The translations under genes and the position numbers were made by a program. Shown piece by piece: positions 28,766 to 42,216 of a stretch of DNA of 64,000 nt. The notes under the pieces were generated by a model. It saw only the letters and a list, made by a program, of their open reading frames with translations, did not search any database and was not told where the DNA came from. Each line of letters begins with the position of its first letter. Within the stretch, counting starts at the first letter, position 1. Location of the stretch: assembly GCA_034401795.1 (NCBI GenBank), contig CM067372.1, positions 21,138,598 through 21,202,597 of the forward strand, written 5' to 3'. Source of the stretch: Chaetoderma sp. LZ-2023a (lineage: Eukaryota; Mollusca; Caudofoveata; Chaetodermatida; Chaetodermatidae).

Positions 28766-31139
28766 TATATGAATCTGTCACAGTTTACCAAACAGGGTCA
28801 CGTGACCAGAGAAGTGAATCTTGTCTCCTGCACTTTCTCTTTAGCTGGCTATTCGGTACATGCCAATAGGCTGGCCATGAGCCAGGTCATCTGTAGGTTA
28901 ACATCCTAGAACATAGTGAATGCATTACACTATCAGACCACATGGACGGTGTAATATTCAGTGTGCTTCATACATTCCCAGCACTGCTAGGCCCATGAAA
29001 CTATCTCAACATATTGAATGGCAACAGATCGATCCTATCTCCGATGATTTGGACAATGTATCGATTTCTATTCAGTATTTCCTCCTCTATCCACGTTACG
29101 ACTATTGAAATCAATACTTTCGTGACATTAATACCCTCGATCATTTCACTCGGCGTATTTGCACAGATCCACGTGTTTGATTAACGATCTATCGTCAAGC
29201 ATGCGCATACATCATTGTCACTAAGAACTGTTTGCGCCATAATGTAAGAATGTTGCTCTGTGCCAAGGAATTGTGATATACACCAATATAATTCTGAAGA
29301 CATCCGATAGAAATTGCATAATGGAAGAAGACAACGAAAAGCTTCAGAAGTGGACATACTTTGATAAATAAACAAATAAATCTTGTATAATGCATATAAA
29401 TCAGTGCTTTTTGCACGAAAGGGAGCTGCATGAGCGTGATGGTATAAAGATGGCATTCTATTGATATCCAGTCTCAAACCTGTCACAATCATAACCATGA
29501 TAGTGCAGGAACCTATGTAGACGAAAGGAGTTCTGTGTCACGTGTGCATATAATGCAAACAATCTTGATGTTTTCATTCTACATGTTCAGGTAAATCAGA
29601 TAACCACGTTGCCATTTTCATGGCTAGTTAACTGGATTTTTTTGCCTTTAACATTTCGGAATTTTTCAATTCGGAACCGATCTTGAAGGCTTACTCATGT
29701 TCTTGTTCTTGTTCATGTTGATGATAAAATGGTGTCCAATAAAATTATCACAGTTATTTGCTTTATGCCAACAATTACCATGGATCGACATAAGCTTCGG
29801 CACAGAGCAGAATTTGTAGCGGGTCACCCATTTCGGCGCCACTGGCTGCTGCCTCGGAGATGCCCCTCTCGTCCGACGAAGACGACAGGACATGCTTTAC
29901 CGGTCTCGGGGTAGGAGACCCACGACGATGATGTGCTAGGCTGGCTACAAACATGCGTGGGTCAGCAGACATCTTTGTTTCCGTGGCCAACAGATTCACC
30001 ACCACAATACTGTCCGACGTCAAACTACGGACGCCTGCTGGTTCCGAGTACCACGTACGGGATTATTGTATGGAAGGGAAATTGAGTAGCTTTCCTTGGA
30101 GTCTGAAGAGTCAGAGAAGAGCTCAAGTTCTGGCTGACTATTAAGGGAAACGCTGGTTGTTTAGAATCAGAAAATTTAGCGCAAATTCGGTGACCTGGTG
30201 TTAGTGAGTCTCCCTCCACGAAATACATTAAAGACACTTAACACTACAAGGAAGGCTGCAATTGAAGATATACCTGATGATATAATTAATATTTCGAAGG
30301 AGGTAACGCCCTCTGTATGTTTACTGGAGCCCCAAGAAAGGTACTATTGATGAGCGCAGGTCACCTCAGCTACAACTAGTCTTCACTGGTGGGTGTGTTC
30401 CTCCAACGAAGGAAGGGTAAACAAACAGTTTACTCGAAGTGTCCGTGTGATTGGTCCTCTAACAAAGAAGTAAAAAATTCACATGTTTATTTGTTTATTT
30501 GTTTATTTTGTCTATTTGTTTGTTTTTGAATTTTAGATACAGACCTGTTATGTTTAGTTTTAGATATAGCTAGTTAGTTTTGGGTTTGAAATCGCACTAG
30601 TTAGTTGCATGGTTTAAACAGAACTACTTAGGTTTAATATGTTGGAATATATACTAGTTAAGTTTTCTGTATATATGTGTTACACCTAAATGGTAAGAAC
30701 TATGCTATCTATATGTATGTCCAGGTTATAATACGTACGATAAAGATCACCCAGAGACCCTGTTGACGTTTTACCACAATAATTTAACGAGCAGGATGTT
30801 CGCAGAGGTCCCACGGAGATCCCACGAATGCCCTAACTAATGTTATGCCACAAGTTTAAAGAGCGGAAGTTCTGCGACGATTGTGCAGATGTTCCACTGT
30901 AGTGTTAGCAGAAGTTATCACTAAAGCTTAAAAAGCGGAAGATCCACGGAGGTAATGCTGAAGTTCCGCGGAGGTTGTAAAACGTTAAGGAGCACAGATT
31001 CCGCTGGGGTTTCCCTAAATTTTTAAGCCGCAGAGATTCCTATGAAATTATTACGAAGGTTCCGTGAATATGTTAAAGGAGGTTTTAGGAAATTCTATGG
31101 AGATCTACTATGGACATGTTATGGGGAAAACTATACCGG
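28766..31139. other. Non-coding stretch, nothing firm
   Basis: A GTTTATTT-type low-complexity run lies at about 30485-30530. The moderately GC-rich segment 29800-30200 has open frames on both strands (up to about 80 codons) with no recognised motif; it may be an old coding remnant. 30780-31080 repeats GAAGTTCCGCGGAGG-like phrases loosely. Confidence 0.4.
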
Positions 31140-31345
31140 TAAGCTGTTAAATATTTTGAAACTAATTTAACTGGGTGATGTTGCTGCCAGCGTCCAGTCA
31201 AATTAGTCTCAAAATATTCAACAAAATGTTTATTAAATGGTAAAGACATACAATTCGTACAGCGTGTTGGACTATTTCGAATCATTCATGACGTCAGCAT
31301 ATGCGTCATTTAGTTAATTATGACGTCATATGACGTCAAATGATC
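31140..31345. mobile_element. CRE-bearing hairpin MITE family, copy C
   Basis: TGTTAAATATTTTGAAACTA ... CAGTCAAATTAGTCTCAAAA ... TATTCAACA form an inverted repeat (about 31144-31223). It is followed by ATGTTTATTAAATGGTAAAG and three TGACGTCA sites at 31289, 31321 and 31331. This is the best-preserved copy. Confidence 0.8.
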
Positions 31346-31378
31346 TATGAATAAACTTGGAAAGGTCCATTCTATGAG

Positions 31379-31704
31379 CTTTAAGAAGGTGTTTACGGGC
31401 CGTGTTTAGGATACACAATCGAGTATAGAGGAATATACCATCACAAGCTGGTAAAAAAACAGCCCATGTAGTCGTATTGAGTAATGTCTATTTGCACGAC
31501 ATCAGAAAATTATTTTTGCAAATTTCATTGTAAAAATTATTATTTTCTTGAAAAATCTTGACCATTTAAGGGTTAATTGATATAAGTAGAATTTTGAGCG
31601 CTTTGAGTCTCTGATGACACAAGAGGAGTTAAGAAGGCATTGACGGGCCATGTTTTAGGTAGAAAATAACCGAGTAGGGGGGGGGGGATATATCATTACA
31701 AGGA
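31379..31704. repeat. About 70-bp direct repeats flanking a MITE remnant
   Basis: TTTAAGAAGGTGTTTACGGG ... ATCACAAG at 31379-31446 is repeated imperfectly at 31630-31704. Between them a right end ATTTAAGGGTTAA at 31564-31576 resembles the piggyBac-type MITE terminus. Confidence 0.55.
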
Positions 31705-32898
31705 TGAGAATATACCACACTGGAGCTTTACAGGAGGGCACTCTGTATGCGGACGGAGATTGCCCCTAATCTACCAATTAGCATAAAACTAACCCCGTAA
31801 GGAAAACTATATTATGTTCCTGACAAGCGGAACAGCTACATAGCGCTTAGCGACGCTAGTAGGCACATCTCTTCTGTTACTGATGCGGTAATGGTAGTGC
31901 TGCAAGTCCTGACGTCAGACCACAGAAGCAAAGTTAATAAACCCGGTACAGATATTCTGCAGATGCCGTCAGGTCAGTCCCATCGGAAAGCCTCCTTAAG
32001 GTCGTGCCTGTTGACTTACATACAATCACCACCGAGGCCCATACAGGCCAGCCGTGTTAGGCAAAAATACAGGTAAATCATGGCAAAAGCTCCACTACAC
32101 GATCTGAAAACTATATCAGAGACGGGACAAGAAGCGTGGAAAACAAAACCAATGAACGACACAACAAAAAGTAGCTTAGAAGTGGTGTGTGCATTTTTTG
32201 GAAGAGCCATAGATAAACTGAGGACGGCCGGAGATTGCGCCTTGCGAAATGTCGGGGGACCGCAATTCAATCGGCTACACTAGAATTGGATGTCTCAGGA
32301 TGTCTCTTTTTGGTGGTAACCACACAGGTTAACGTTACCAACGTAATTACCAAGACAGGCTAGTTTGCCAGAGATTTAGCCAAATGTGTATTTCCTCACA
32401 CCATCCTACCTGCTTAACACATTTATTTTTAGCCTAGTTTAAAATTCCAATGCTGCAGACAGTTACTAATATGCAAAGTGATGCTAGGAAGTGCTCGTTA
32501 CACGTAGGAACTGAATGCACCACTGGAGATGCCAATCTTTTGTTAGCGCAAACGGCTCCCGAAGAGGAGAAACTGTTACTGTGGGAAGGCTCTAAGTTAA
32601 TATAAATAAAGACGACGTGGTCTGAAGACTAGCGGATAGAAGGTGACGGCAGCTGTCTAATAACTCTATGCAATAGTGAAATTAGTTTGTTATAATAACT
32701 GAGAAAGCTGATCTCAATAACTTGCTTAAAATAACTGAGGATCGTTTAGCTTATTATAAATTCCTTAAATGCTCCTGTGTGGTTTAGCTGTGGAAAGGAG
32801 CTATTTTGTTATGTTGTGTATTTGTATTCTTACGAAGCTTAAACATCTGCCTTATAGGTCGCTGCATAAGGCACACCATAAAACAATAAATAAGAAAC
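31705..32898. other. Non-coding stretch, nothing firm
   Basis: A 67-codon plus-strand frame at 32080-32283 has a reasonable amino acid mix but no motif and no supporting neighbour. Confidence 0.4.
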
Positions 32899-33132
<234 letters not shown>

Positions 33133-33145
33133 TTGCTCTCCTAGA

Positions 33146-33606
33146 GTGTTAAATGTGAGAGGCAGCAGAGGCAAATGTCAGAGACAGCAGAGGCAAATGT
33201 TAGAGACAGCAGAGGCAAATTTCAGAGACAGCAGAGGCAAATGTCAGAGGCAGCAGAGGCAAATATCAGAGACAGCAGAGGCAAATGTCAGAGGCAGCAG
33301 AGGCAAATATCAGAGACAGCAGAGGCAAATGTCAGAGGCAGCAGAGGCAAATGTCAGAGGCAGCAGAGGCAAGTGTCAGAGGCAGCAGAGGCAAATGTCA
33401 GAGGCAGCAGAGGCAAATGTCAGAGGCAGCAGAGGCAAATGTCAGAGACAGCAGAGGCAAATGTCAGAGGCAGCAGAGACAAATGTCAGAGGCAGCAGAG
33501 GCAAATGTTAGAGACAGCAGAGGCAAGTGTCAGGGACAGCAGAGGCAGCAGAAGCAAATGTCAGAGACAGCAGAGGCAAATGTTAGAGACAGCAGAGGCA
33601 AGCTGA
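33146..33606. repeat. 21-bp minisatellite, about 21 copies
   Basis: The unit GTCAGAGGCAGCAGAGGCAAA (GG/GA variants) is repeated. As 21 is divisible by 3, all plus frames are open and encode RQQRQMSEAAEANVRGS-like chains. It directly follows the TA run. Confidence 0.95.
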
Positions 33607-33849
33607 TTTGTTAAATTAGAGAAGAAACCGGTGCTCTGTTGGAGTTTTATGGAACCGATGCAAACAATAAAATACTATAACACTTATATTATAAAAATAT
33701 GATCACAGGAATTATTCGAGAATTTATCTTATGAAAATACTATCAAACCTATATGTAAATTGACTGAGATTCCTGGAAATTGTGAACTGGAGATATGAAG
33801 TAGCCTACTGAAAAAAATAATATTCATCCATTTATAAGTTGTTGTACTA

Positions 33850-34255
33850 ATGAAGCGCTAAAACAACGTATGCTACTTTATGCTTGATGATACGAAGAGC
33901 TAAAACAGCGTATGCTACTTTATGCTTGATGATACGAAGAGCTAAAACAAGGTATGCTACTTTATGCTTGATGATACGAAGAGCTCAAACAACGTATGCT
34001 ACTTTATGCTTGATGATACGAAGAGCTAAAACAATGTATGCTACTTTATGCTTGATGATACGAAGAGCTCAAACAACGTGTGCTACTTTATGCTTGATGA
34101 TACGAAGAGCTCAAACAATGTATGCTACTTTATGCTTGATGATACGAAGAGCTAAAACAATGTATGCTACTTTATGCTTGATGATACGAAGAGCTAAAAC
34201 AACGTATGCTACTTTATGCTTGATGATACGAAGAACTAAAACAATGTATGCTACC
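33850..34255. repeat. 42-bp minisatellite, about nine copies
   Basis: The unit TATGCTACTTTATGCTTGAT plus GATACGAAGAGCTAAAACAACG is repeated. 42 is divisible by 3, so one frame encodes repeated MIRRAKTMYATLCL and stays open beyond the array to 34504 without a recognisable motif. Confidence 0.95.
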
Positions 34256-35330
34256 ACTGTGTCCTTATATATGTGTTCAGATAAAAATGAAGCACTAAAG
34301 CGACATGTACTGCTTGAGTTATTGCTGGCTGTATGCCTTGAAGATGTGCTGAGTCCGAACGACATAATGCCAATACGGGTCCGGAAATACAAGTCCCGGA
34401 AATATAGAGTGCTGGAACTCTCCCGTGACGACTGTCCTTGGAGAATTATACTCCAGTGGCCTATTGGCCCATGGTGGCGTAGACAGGCGCACCATAACGG
34501 CTGACCTCAGCCCATGTTTTACAAATGAATTATGCCGTATTGGTGCACAACGCCCCAGAAGAGGACGACATGACACGCCATGGATATGGACAAAGGATAC
34601 ACTGTGATGACAGTTCCTCATGCCGATACAGTATCTAAACACAAAGTAGAAACTAGAACGTCAAGGATTTCAAGACGATGATGAGGTTGTGCCGCTAGGT
34701 GGTGGTGGTGGTGGTCAGTTTTCCTGAATTTAGAAGCGTCTCGAGATAACTGGAATTTTAATGGCGTATATTGGGTCCCTGTCTAGCAGATACCATTCAC
34801 GCCACTTGCGCACGAGGTAACACTTATACTTATATATCAGCACGAACCCTGCCTCTTAAGATGCAGGAGCCAATCAGCGTGCGAGGGATGTGGAGGAGAC
34901 TTTTATGCTGACGTAATGATCAGGTGGCGACGATTTACAGGAAATTGATGGAGTATCAAATATTCACCTAAAGAAGAAACTTAAATTAATGACAACTCGC
35001 CTAATTCTAGGCCTATTTAAAATATGTTTTCAGGTTTAAAAGTCCCAGACAACTGGTCTGGAAAAGTGTAAATAATTTAAAGAGACACGCTCCGCGCGTA
35101 ACCCTCTCCTAGCCACGGACTAGGGCTAGAAATACGTTCGTATGGGCCTGTGTGGGAGTGCGGAACTCGGAAAGTCGGCCTCCGCCCACGGGCCGTTCTC
35201 CGGGAAGAGACACTACCGACTCCAAATTTCATTACAAATTATATAATCGGAGACATGTCCTAAAATTCTGCTTGGATATTTGTTCATAAACTCGGCATTA
35301 CGCGAGGAGCATCATCCTTGTCAAGTAATA
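34256..35330. other. Non-coding stretch, nothing identified
   Basis: Open frames near 34260-34640 on both strands lack motifs. A short GGT run lies at about 34698-34715. Confidence 0.45.
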
Positions 35331-35334
35331 AAGA

Positions 35335-35815
35335 GATCCATTTCTAGCTATGCCCCGCCAATTTCTAGCGAAGCTCCTCCCACTTTTCCGCGTATTGGAA
35401 TCAATATATATATATTCTGAACCTTGAATTCCAAGAGGTATTTCAAGGTAGTTATATAGTTAAGCTGTTGAATACTTTGAAACTAATTTGACTGGATGAC
35501 GGCAGCAACAATTATTGTCAAAATATTCAAAAGAATGGTTATTAAGTAGTAAATCCATCAATGCCATACAATTCGTACACTTGACGGACATTTCAATGTT
35601 TATCTGACGGAGCTAGATACGTCATTCATTATGAATTTTGATTATGACGTCAGTCTTAAGGCGGCGTAATTGATTATGTAGTAGGTTCAATATGTCAAAA
35701 TACACCAATTCCGACAAATTTGCCAACATGGATCTTTCATAAGAGCTTGGTATAAAGTCTTCAAAAACCAATGTTGGCATTCTGGCATTTGCCTTATGAC
35801 GTCATTATGACGTCA
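35335..35815. mobile_element. CRE-bearing hairpin MITE family, copy D, with AGCTAG-type flank
   Basis: CATTTCTAGCTATGCCCCGC (35339) is the reverse complement of the 28645-type unit. AGCTGTTGAATACTTTGAAA ... TTGTCAAAATATTCAAAAG (35464-35532) is the hairpin, and TGACGTCA follows at 35645, 35798 and 35808. Confidence 0.7.
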
Positions 35816-36130
35816 TCATTGACACAATTTGAAATAATCTGGGCGTGCCTGAGGTAAATCATATAACAGACTTGATACCATCTTATCGCGATAATCTTAG
35901 CATATATTCACATATATGTATGGCTATGCACAAATTAAAATGTCTTAACGTGTTATGCCATACTATTATGACGTCGTAATGACGATATCAAGTTAATAAA
36001 TTGAAAATCCTGCTAAAAAGATGCTGGAATTTATTAGATATATGGTATGGCATTGTCTAAACCTTGAAATAGGCTTTTCTTCGCCTGCTAATATACATTC
36101 TATAAGTAAATATTTTGATTTCCTTGATCA

Positions 36131-36220
<90 letters not shown>

Positions 36221-36222
36221 TT
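36131..36222. repeat. (TTA)n microsatellite
   Basis: About 30 TTA units. Confidence 0.98.
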
Positions 36223-36419
36223 GCAAAAGTTCCGGAAAGTATTAAACCATATGGGGAAACTACCTTTGTTTCGTCAATTGTTGATGGATTAAAACCAAAT
36301 TTAGCAGATATGTTCCTTCAGTTAAATATCTATTAGAACTATGAATATAAAAAGGACATGACTTGAAGCAAGGGCCATAACTGTGGTTTTAAGGCGTTTT
36401 TAACTATTGAACCCTATCA

Positions 36420-36930
36420 GGATAATGGTCAATAGTGGAAATGACACCTGATTTGCTAGTCATTATAGTGTCAGGGATGCTTGCATTATTGGTAAATAAT
36501 GCCAAGGACACATTGCCAACGCCTCATTTGTCCATCGCATCAGTTAAGCATACTATATTGACCAACGGTGCTTGATACATTGGTCAATTATGTCTGTAAA
36601 ACTTGCCACATTGGTCAGTAATGTCAGCAATCCGTGCTCTTATTGGTCAGTGGCATCACATTGGTAAATTGTGTCAATGATACTTGATTCATTTCTCAAT
36701 ATGCCCAAGAACCATGGTTCAATTGGTCAGTGGCATCAGTTAAGCTTGTCCCATTACCAAATAGTGCGTATCCCATTGGTTAATAATAGGCCTATCAGTA
36801 ACACGTGTGCTGTTAGTCGTTAGTGGTAAGGATGATTGCCTCATTGGTCAATAACGATAAGGCCCATTGGTCTATGACAACAATTATCATTGTCCGATTG
36901 ACCAATGTTGCTCATTGTGCATTAATAAAT
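36420..36930. repeat. Degenerate array of ATTGGTCAAT-type units
   Basis: Phrases such as CATTGGTCAATTATGTC, CATTGGTCAGTAATGTC, TTATTGGTCAGTGGCATCA and CATTGGTTAATAAT recur every 35-60 bp about twelve times. The unit is strongly diverged. ATTGG is the reverse of the CCAAT box. Confidence 0.7.
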
Positions 36931-38663
36931 ATAAACATGTTTACACAGTTCATTATCAGCCAGGTGAGCGATATGACCCTTGGGCCATTTATTCATTGTA
37001 TGTGTAAATACATGCACAAATAGGCTTTTAGCTAGAGAGACCATGTTACCATTCACTGCATTCACATTTCAGAACTGAACAATATATGATAAATCTGTAC
37101 AACAATACAGGGAAAATACGACACAGGTTGTAAAAATCATAGATATTATTACTCCATTAGGAACACCATGACTCAGTTTATCGATAGGAAAATAGCTTGT
37201 TAAAGCACATCTGAGTTATGTCGACTACGGTTACTGATCAAGTAACAGGAAACTTTTATAAGAAACGTGAATTATAAATCATAAAGGTATGTGTCTAATA
37301 TGTGTCAACTGATAGTATCTTAGAGGTTATGAAAGATAATAAAGTCAAAGTTGTCTATATTAAACACCTGTATTTGGTAGCGTGTGTGGGTGCACAGGAT
37401 GGTTGTTCTGTAATCACCAGTGTATGGCGAAGGGATACTGATATTGGTCGCTCCTCGTTGTGTCCTTTTGTTAGCAACATCCACAGTCAATTCCGTTTTG
37501 TTTGAATACTTAAAAGGAGTTGTTTTGCCGTCATCTTGCCAATTGGCATTGGGTCTGTAATGTGAAAACACATCATTTAAGTCCTCTGTCGGTGTTCCCT
37601 TGTAGTACTTTTAGTGAATTATTATACATACTTCGTCCTAGCTCTCTCCGTTTCGGCGCAACCTATTAAGAACTGGTTAGCGTATTCAGCACAGGATCTA
37701 CCGCTGTCATCTAGTAAAGATTAAAGAATTCTTAACAAGTTGATCTTGTTATTGCACGTCAACAATTAATCGTCTGGTGTAAAGGAATTTGTGCTTTATC
37801 ATATCTAGATATTGCTAATAGTCAAGTTATATCCTTCCGACGAAATAGGCATACGGTTTGATTATTACCCACCGACGTAAAACTTCATATGACTTGGTTC
37901 CATCGGTTTAGATTTCCAAATCATATTACTTGGTACTAGGTCTGTTGATGTAATAGGGAGAATCTTGATAGAACGATCTTGTGCGACTCTTACTCGACCC
38001 AAGTTTCTCTAGTCTTTCTTGTCAGTGTCTCTATTTCCCACGATTGCCGTTGATATATCGCTGTTGCTGTCGTATGGACATGATGGAGTGTTCTTTTGCG
38101 TTAATCGTATCGTCACTGAAATCACTGTTGTCTATTGGAAATGAAATAAATATATCTTTGACAACAAATGGAGAAATCTATGCTCTATCAAAATTTATTT
38201 GATTTAAATACAGAATTAGCAATTTGTGTTTCTAGTCTAAGAATGGCGCCATAATCAACAGATAAACCTGATTTGTAGAGAGAATTTACAGGTTTCTTAC
38301 TTGTGTAGCCTGATATATTGTGAAATATCATGCTATCGATTGAGTGAATTTACGCTTATGTTTGAATTGGGAACTCTCATGCTTTGGGTTATACATAATC
38401 CGGCGCTCATGTTTATAGGCATACAATATATCTTATGCAATTGACAGAGAATTGTTATGTAATGTGTTACAATCCTATACTAGATGTTTGAAGGTTTCAT
38501 CCTTGACCAATGCAAAAATCAACGCAATAAAATATAAAACTATTTTGGAACAGGTTTAATGACATCTGCCTGACGAAATGAACCACTAAACTGTCCGACA
38601 ACCGTTCTCAGAAGCTTGGCACATTCACACCCTGTTCTCACATCTTTGTCAGCATCTAGCGAG
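36931..38663. other. Non-coding stretch, nothing identified
   Basis: AT-rich DNA with only short random open frames. Confidence 0.5.
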
Positions 38664-39163
38664 NNNNNNNNNNNNNNNNNNNNNNNNNNNNNNNNNNNNN
38701 NNNNNNNNNNNNNNNNNNNNNNNNNNNNNNNNNNNNNNNNNNNNNNNNNNNNNNNNNNNNNNNNNNNNNNNNNNNNNNNNNNNNNNNNNNNNNNNNNNNN
38801 NNNNNNNNNNNNNNNNNNNNNNNNNNNNNNNNNNNNNNNNNNNNNNNNNNNNNNNNNNNNNNNNNNNNNNNNNNNNNNNNNNNNNNNNNNNNNNNNNNNN
38901 NNNNNNNNNNNNNNNNNNNNNNNNNNNNNNNNNNNNNNNNNNNNNNNNNNNNNNNNNNNNNNNNNNNNNNNNNNNNNNNNNNNNNNNNNNNNNNNNNNNN
39001 NNNNNNNNNNNNNNNNNNNNNNNNNNNNNNNNNNNNNNNNNNNNNNNNNNNNNNNNNNNNNNNNNNNNNNNNNNNNNNNNNNNNNNNNNNNNNNNNNNNN
39101 NNNNNNNNNNNNNNNNNNNNNNNNNNNNNNNNNNNNNNNNNNNNNNNNNNNNNNNNNNNNNNN
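38664..39163. other. Assembly gap, exactly 500 N
   Basis: A run of 500 undetermined bases, a round number suggesting an arbitrary scaffold gap. It borders a GA-rich low-complexity tract, a likely cause of the break. Confidence 0.99.
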
Positions 39164-39174
39164 CATGACACGTG

Positions 39175-39213
39175 TGTTGGAGAGAGGGAGGTAGGGAGAG
39201 AGGGACGGAGAGG

Positions 39214-39298
<85 letters not shown>

Positions 39299-39675
39299 GA
39301 AGAGGAAGAGAATGGGAGAGAGGGAGGGAGAGTGGGAGGGAGAGAGGGGTAGGGAGAGGGAGAGAGAAAGTGGAAGCGGAAGGGAGAGAGGGAGAGAGAG
39401 TGGGAGGGAGAGAGGGGTAGGGAGAGGAAGAGAGGAGAGAGGGAGGGAGGGAGTGAGGTAGGGAGGGAGGGAGAGAGAGAGGGGAAGAGGGATGGAGAGA
39501 GGGAGGGAGAGAGGGAGGGAGGGAGGGAGGGAGAGAGAGAGGGGAGAGAGGGTGAGATACAGGGACAGAGAGAGAGAGCGGGAAGAGGGGGAGAGAGAGA
39601 GGAGAGAGAGGGAGGGAGAAAGGCAGAGAGAAATGTGTGGGGATGGTGGGGGGTGGGGGGCGCGGAGTGGGGGGG
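39175..39675. repeat. (GA)n / GGGA purine-rich low-complexity tract
   Basis: About 110 bp of (GA)n followed by irregular GAGAGGGAGGGAG runs and a GGGGTGGGG run near 39640-39680. Confidence 0.95.
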
Positions 39676-40560
39676 GGGGGCGAAGACGCTATGCACAAGC
39701 GGAATGTAGTGTATCGCGATCTAGTAAGAATGATGAACAAGATGACTTTTCTCGCAGTGTATATACGTGTTCTCTTACAAATCCATGTGTTAAATCGCTG
39801 TGTATGATTTGCCAAGGTACTACAGAAGATAAAGTGTGAGATTAGAACTGAAAAAGTCAGGGAATTATTGTGTGAGGTTATAAAGAAAAGCAAACATTTA
39901 AAATGAAAGGTTCGTTTAAATACTCCTATTTCCCCTGGTGATGCCCATGCTATTGATGTAAATTATCACTAGAATTGCTGAAGGTCAAATGTATTCCATG
40001 TATTGGGAGGGCAAGACCAATCAAAAACTCCGTGTATAAGTCCTTGTCAAAAAACTGCAATGGCTGAAATAATTAAATTTTCACAACTTTATGAAGCAAA
40101 GAGTTGTGCTTGCCATTGATATAGATGACAATGACATATAGAAGTATAATTGGTGAGGCAATTAACACACATCTTCCTAAGTTTCACGGATCGTGGCTTC
40201 TGGATCTTATAGTTGACCGAGTGAAACATGTCAAGGTTGTTTGCCCAAAGCAGACGAGCAAATCGTATTTGATTTATTATGAAGAATATTATCCATGGTT
40301 GCTGTTTCATGTTATTGATGTTTATCAGAAACAACAAGAGATTAGTCCTAGACCCAATTTACGCTGCAGCATTAACTCTAAGAAAAAAGACTGGTATTCC
40401 CTGCCTATGAATTTGATGGAACATTGACTAGCAGTCTTGATAATGTGCCACCCAGTTAATATACATTTCTTAACTGGGTTATCGCAGGACCCAGAAAGAG
40501 CTTACAGACAGACAGTTTCGAATATTAACGTAACGATATCACAAAGTGTAATGTGTGCAG
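39676..40560. other. Non-coding stretch with one unassigned open frame
   Basis: A 100-codon plus frame at 40125-40427 has no recognised motif. Nothing else is supported. Confidence 0.35.
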
Positions 40561-40564
40561 CAAA

Positions 40565-41170
40565 GCCTGACATACAGGTACGGTACTCATCCAGAAATGA
40601 TAAGACAGGTACAGTACTCATCGAGAAATGATAAGACAGGGGCAGTACGCATCCAGAAATGATAAGACAGGTAGAGTACTGATCCAGAAATGATAAGACA
40701 GGTACAGCACGCATCCAGAAATGATACGACAGGTGCAGCACACATCCAGAAATGATGAGACAGGTACAGCATACATCAAGAAATGATAAGACAGGTACAG
40801 TACGCATCCAGACGGGATAAGACAGGTATAGTCCCGCGTGCAGAAATGATAAGACAGGTACAGTACGCATCCAGAAATGATAAGACAGGTACAGTACGCA
40901 TCCAGAAATGATAAAACAGGTACAGTACACATCCAGAATTGACAAGACAGGCAGAGCACGCATCCAGACATGAAAAGACAAGTACAGTACGCATCAAGAA
41001 CTGATGAGACAGGCACAGTACGCATCCATAACTGATAAGACAGGTCCAGTACGCATCCAGAACTGATAAGACATGTATAATACTCATCCAGAACTAATAA
41101 GATAGGAACAGTACGCATCCAGATATGATAGGACAGGTACAGTACGTATCCAGAAATGATAAGACAGTCT
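40565..41170. repeat. 31-bp minisatellite, about 19 copies
   Basis: The unit is TACGCATCCAGAAATGATAA plus GACAGGTACAG. Because 31 is not divisible by 3, the minus-strand open frames cycle through all three phases with a 31-residue period. Confidence 0.95.
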
Positions 41171-42199
41171 TCAAAGACTGTAGGTTTAGGACATACATTG
41201 CATCGCGACAGGCGAAACAGAAATATGTTGAATCTGCTAAGTACTCATACTACATGATCTCTGTACTAATAATATTCTTAATTAGAAACCTTTACTTGTC
41301 GTGCATACTACGCAAGTGGTTTAATAAACTCGAGTCTTGCAAATACATGGCGGAAAGCGAGAAACTTCCACCAACTCAATCAGCACTTAAGTAGCACATA
41401 CTTAGGGCGCACTTGCAAGCTTCCGTATGACAGCAGACCCATATTTCCCAACAAATACATCTAGATCCTACTAAAACTGGCTGGTACCATACTGAGGATG
41501 ATACCTTTAGATCAACAACAACTAATCTGAATGCAGCGCATGATGTGTTGCTAGAGCTAGTTAAATGTGGTTTAAGCAAATCAAACTGCAAACATGCACA
41601 CTGTTCTTGTCGCATGGTACACTTATATGTACAGATCTGTGTACCTGTCAAAGCTGTGGCAACGAGGAACCATCCGTTATACAAATATATACCGAAGATT
41701 AGATAATGGTGTGTCTGGGAGTGTAAAAGCACAGTTTATAGCATATTTGTGGTATCATAATTAGGGCCATTCAGCACATCTGTAAATATATGTTAGCTTA
41801 CTATTACTTCCTCTTATAATTGTAATTAAAATGTTACTGCACAGTGTCCGTGGCCAAAACTTGTTTGATAACGTCACAATTAGTTTATTGGACTAGATCC
41901 TGAATTTTTAAGAATCTAATTGTTCTAACTGACATTATAATAACCTAAAAAACCGGCAAAAATGTATTTTACTATTTGATTTTGAATTAAACCTTTGGAA
42001 ACGTGTGATTTTCTATTATTTCTGGTGCTCGTGATGTTCCAAACTATCGAGTCTTTCTGAAAGGCTTTGCAAACAAGACAGCATTGGCTGCATTTGTATG
42101 TGATTCTATTGAGTTAAACGTACCAGGTCGCCTTCACGAAACCCAATCTATCATACATACTGGCGGGTATTAGCACAAGACAGGACTTCATCCGCTCAT
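41171..42199. other. Mostly non-coding, one short coding-like remnant
   Basis: From about 42026 to 42172 a plus frame reads NYRVFLKGFANKTALAAFVC and ends SIIHTGGY. It looks like a fragment of a repetitive invertebrate protein family I cannot name. The rest shows nothing. Confidence 0.35.
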
Positions 42200-42216
42200 T
42201 CAATAAGCATCTTGAG

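Noticed and set aside
33146..33614. RQQRQMSEAAEANVRGS-repeat proteins
   Set aside because: All plus frames of the 21-bp minisatellite are open; no start context or flanking coding sequence.
38540..39893. Long frames spanning 38.5-39.9 kb
   Set aside because: They run through 500 undetermined bases and a GA/CT low-complexity tract.
40125..40427. 100-codon frame as a possible host exon
   Set aside because: No recognised motif, no clear splice context, no neighbouring coding segments.
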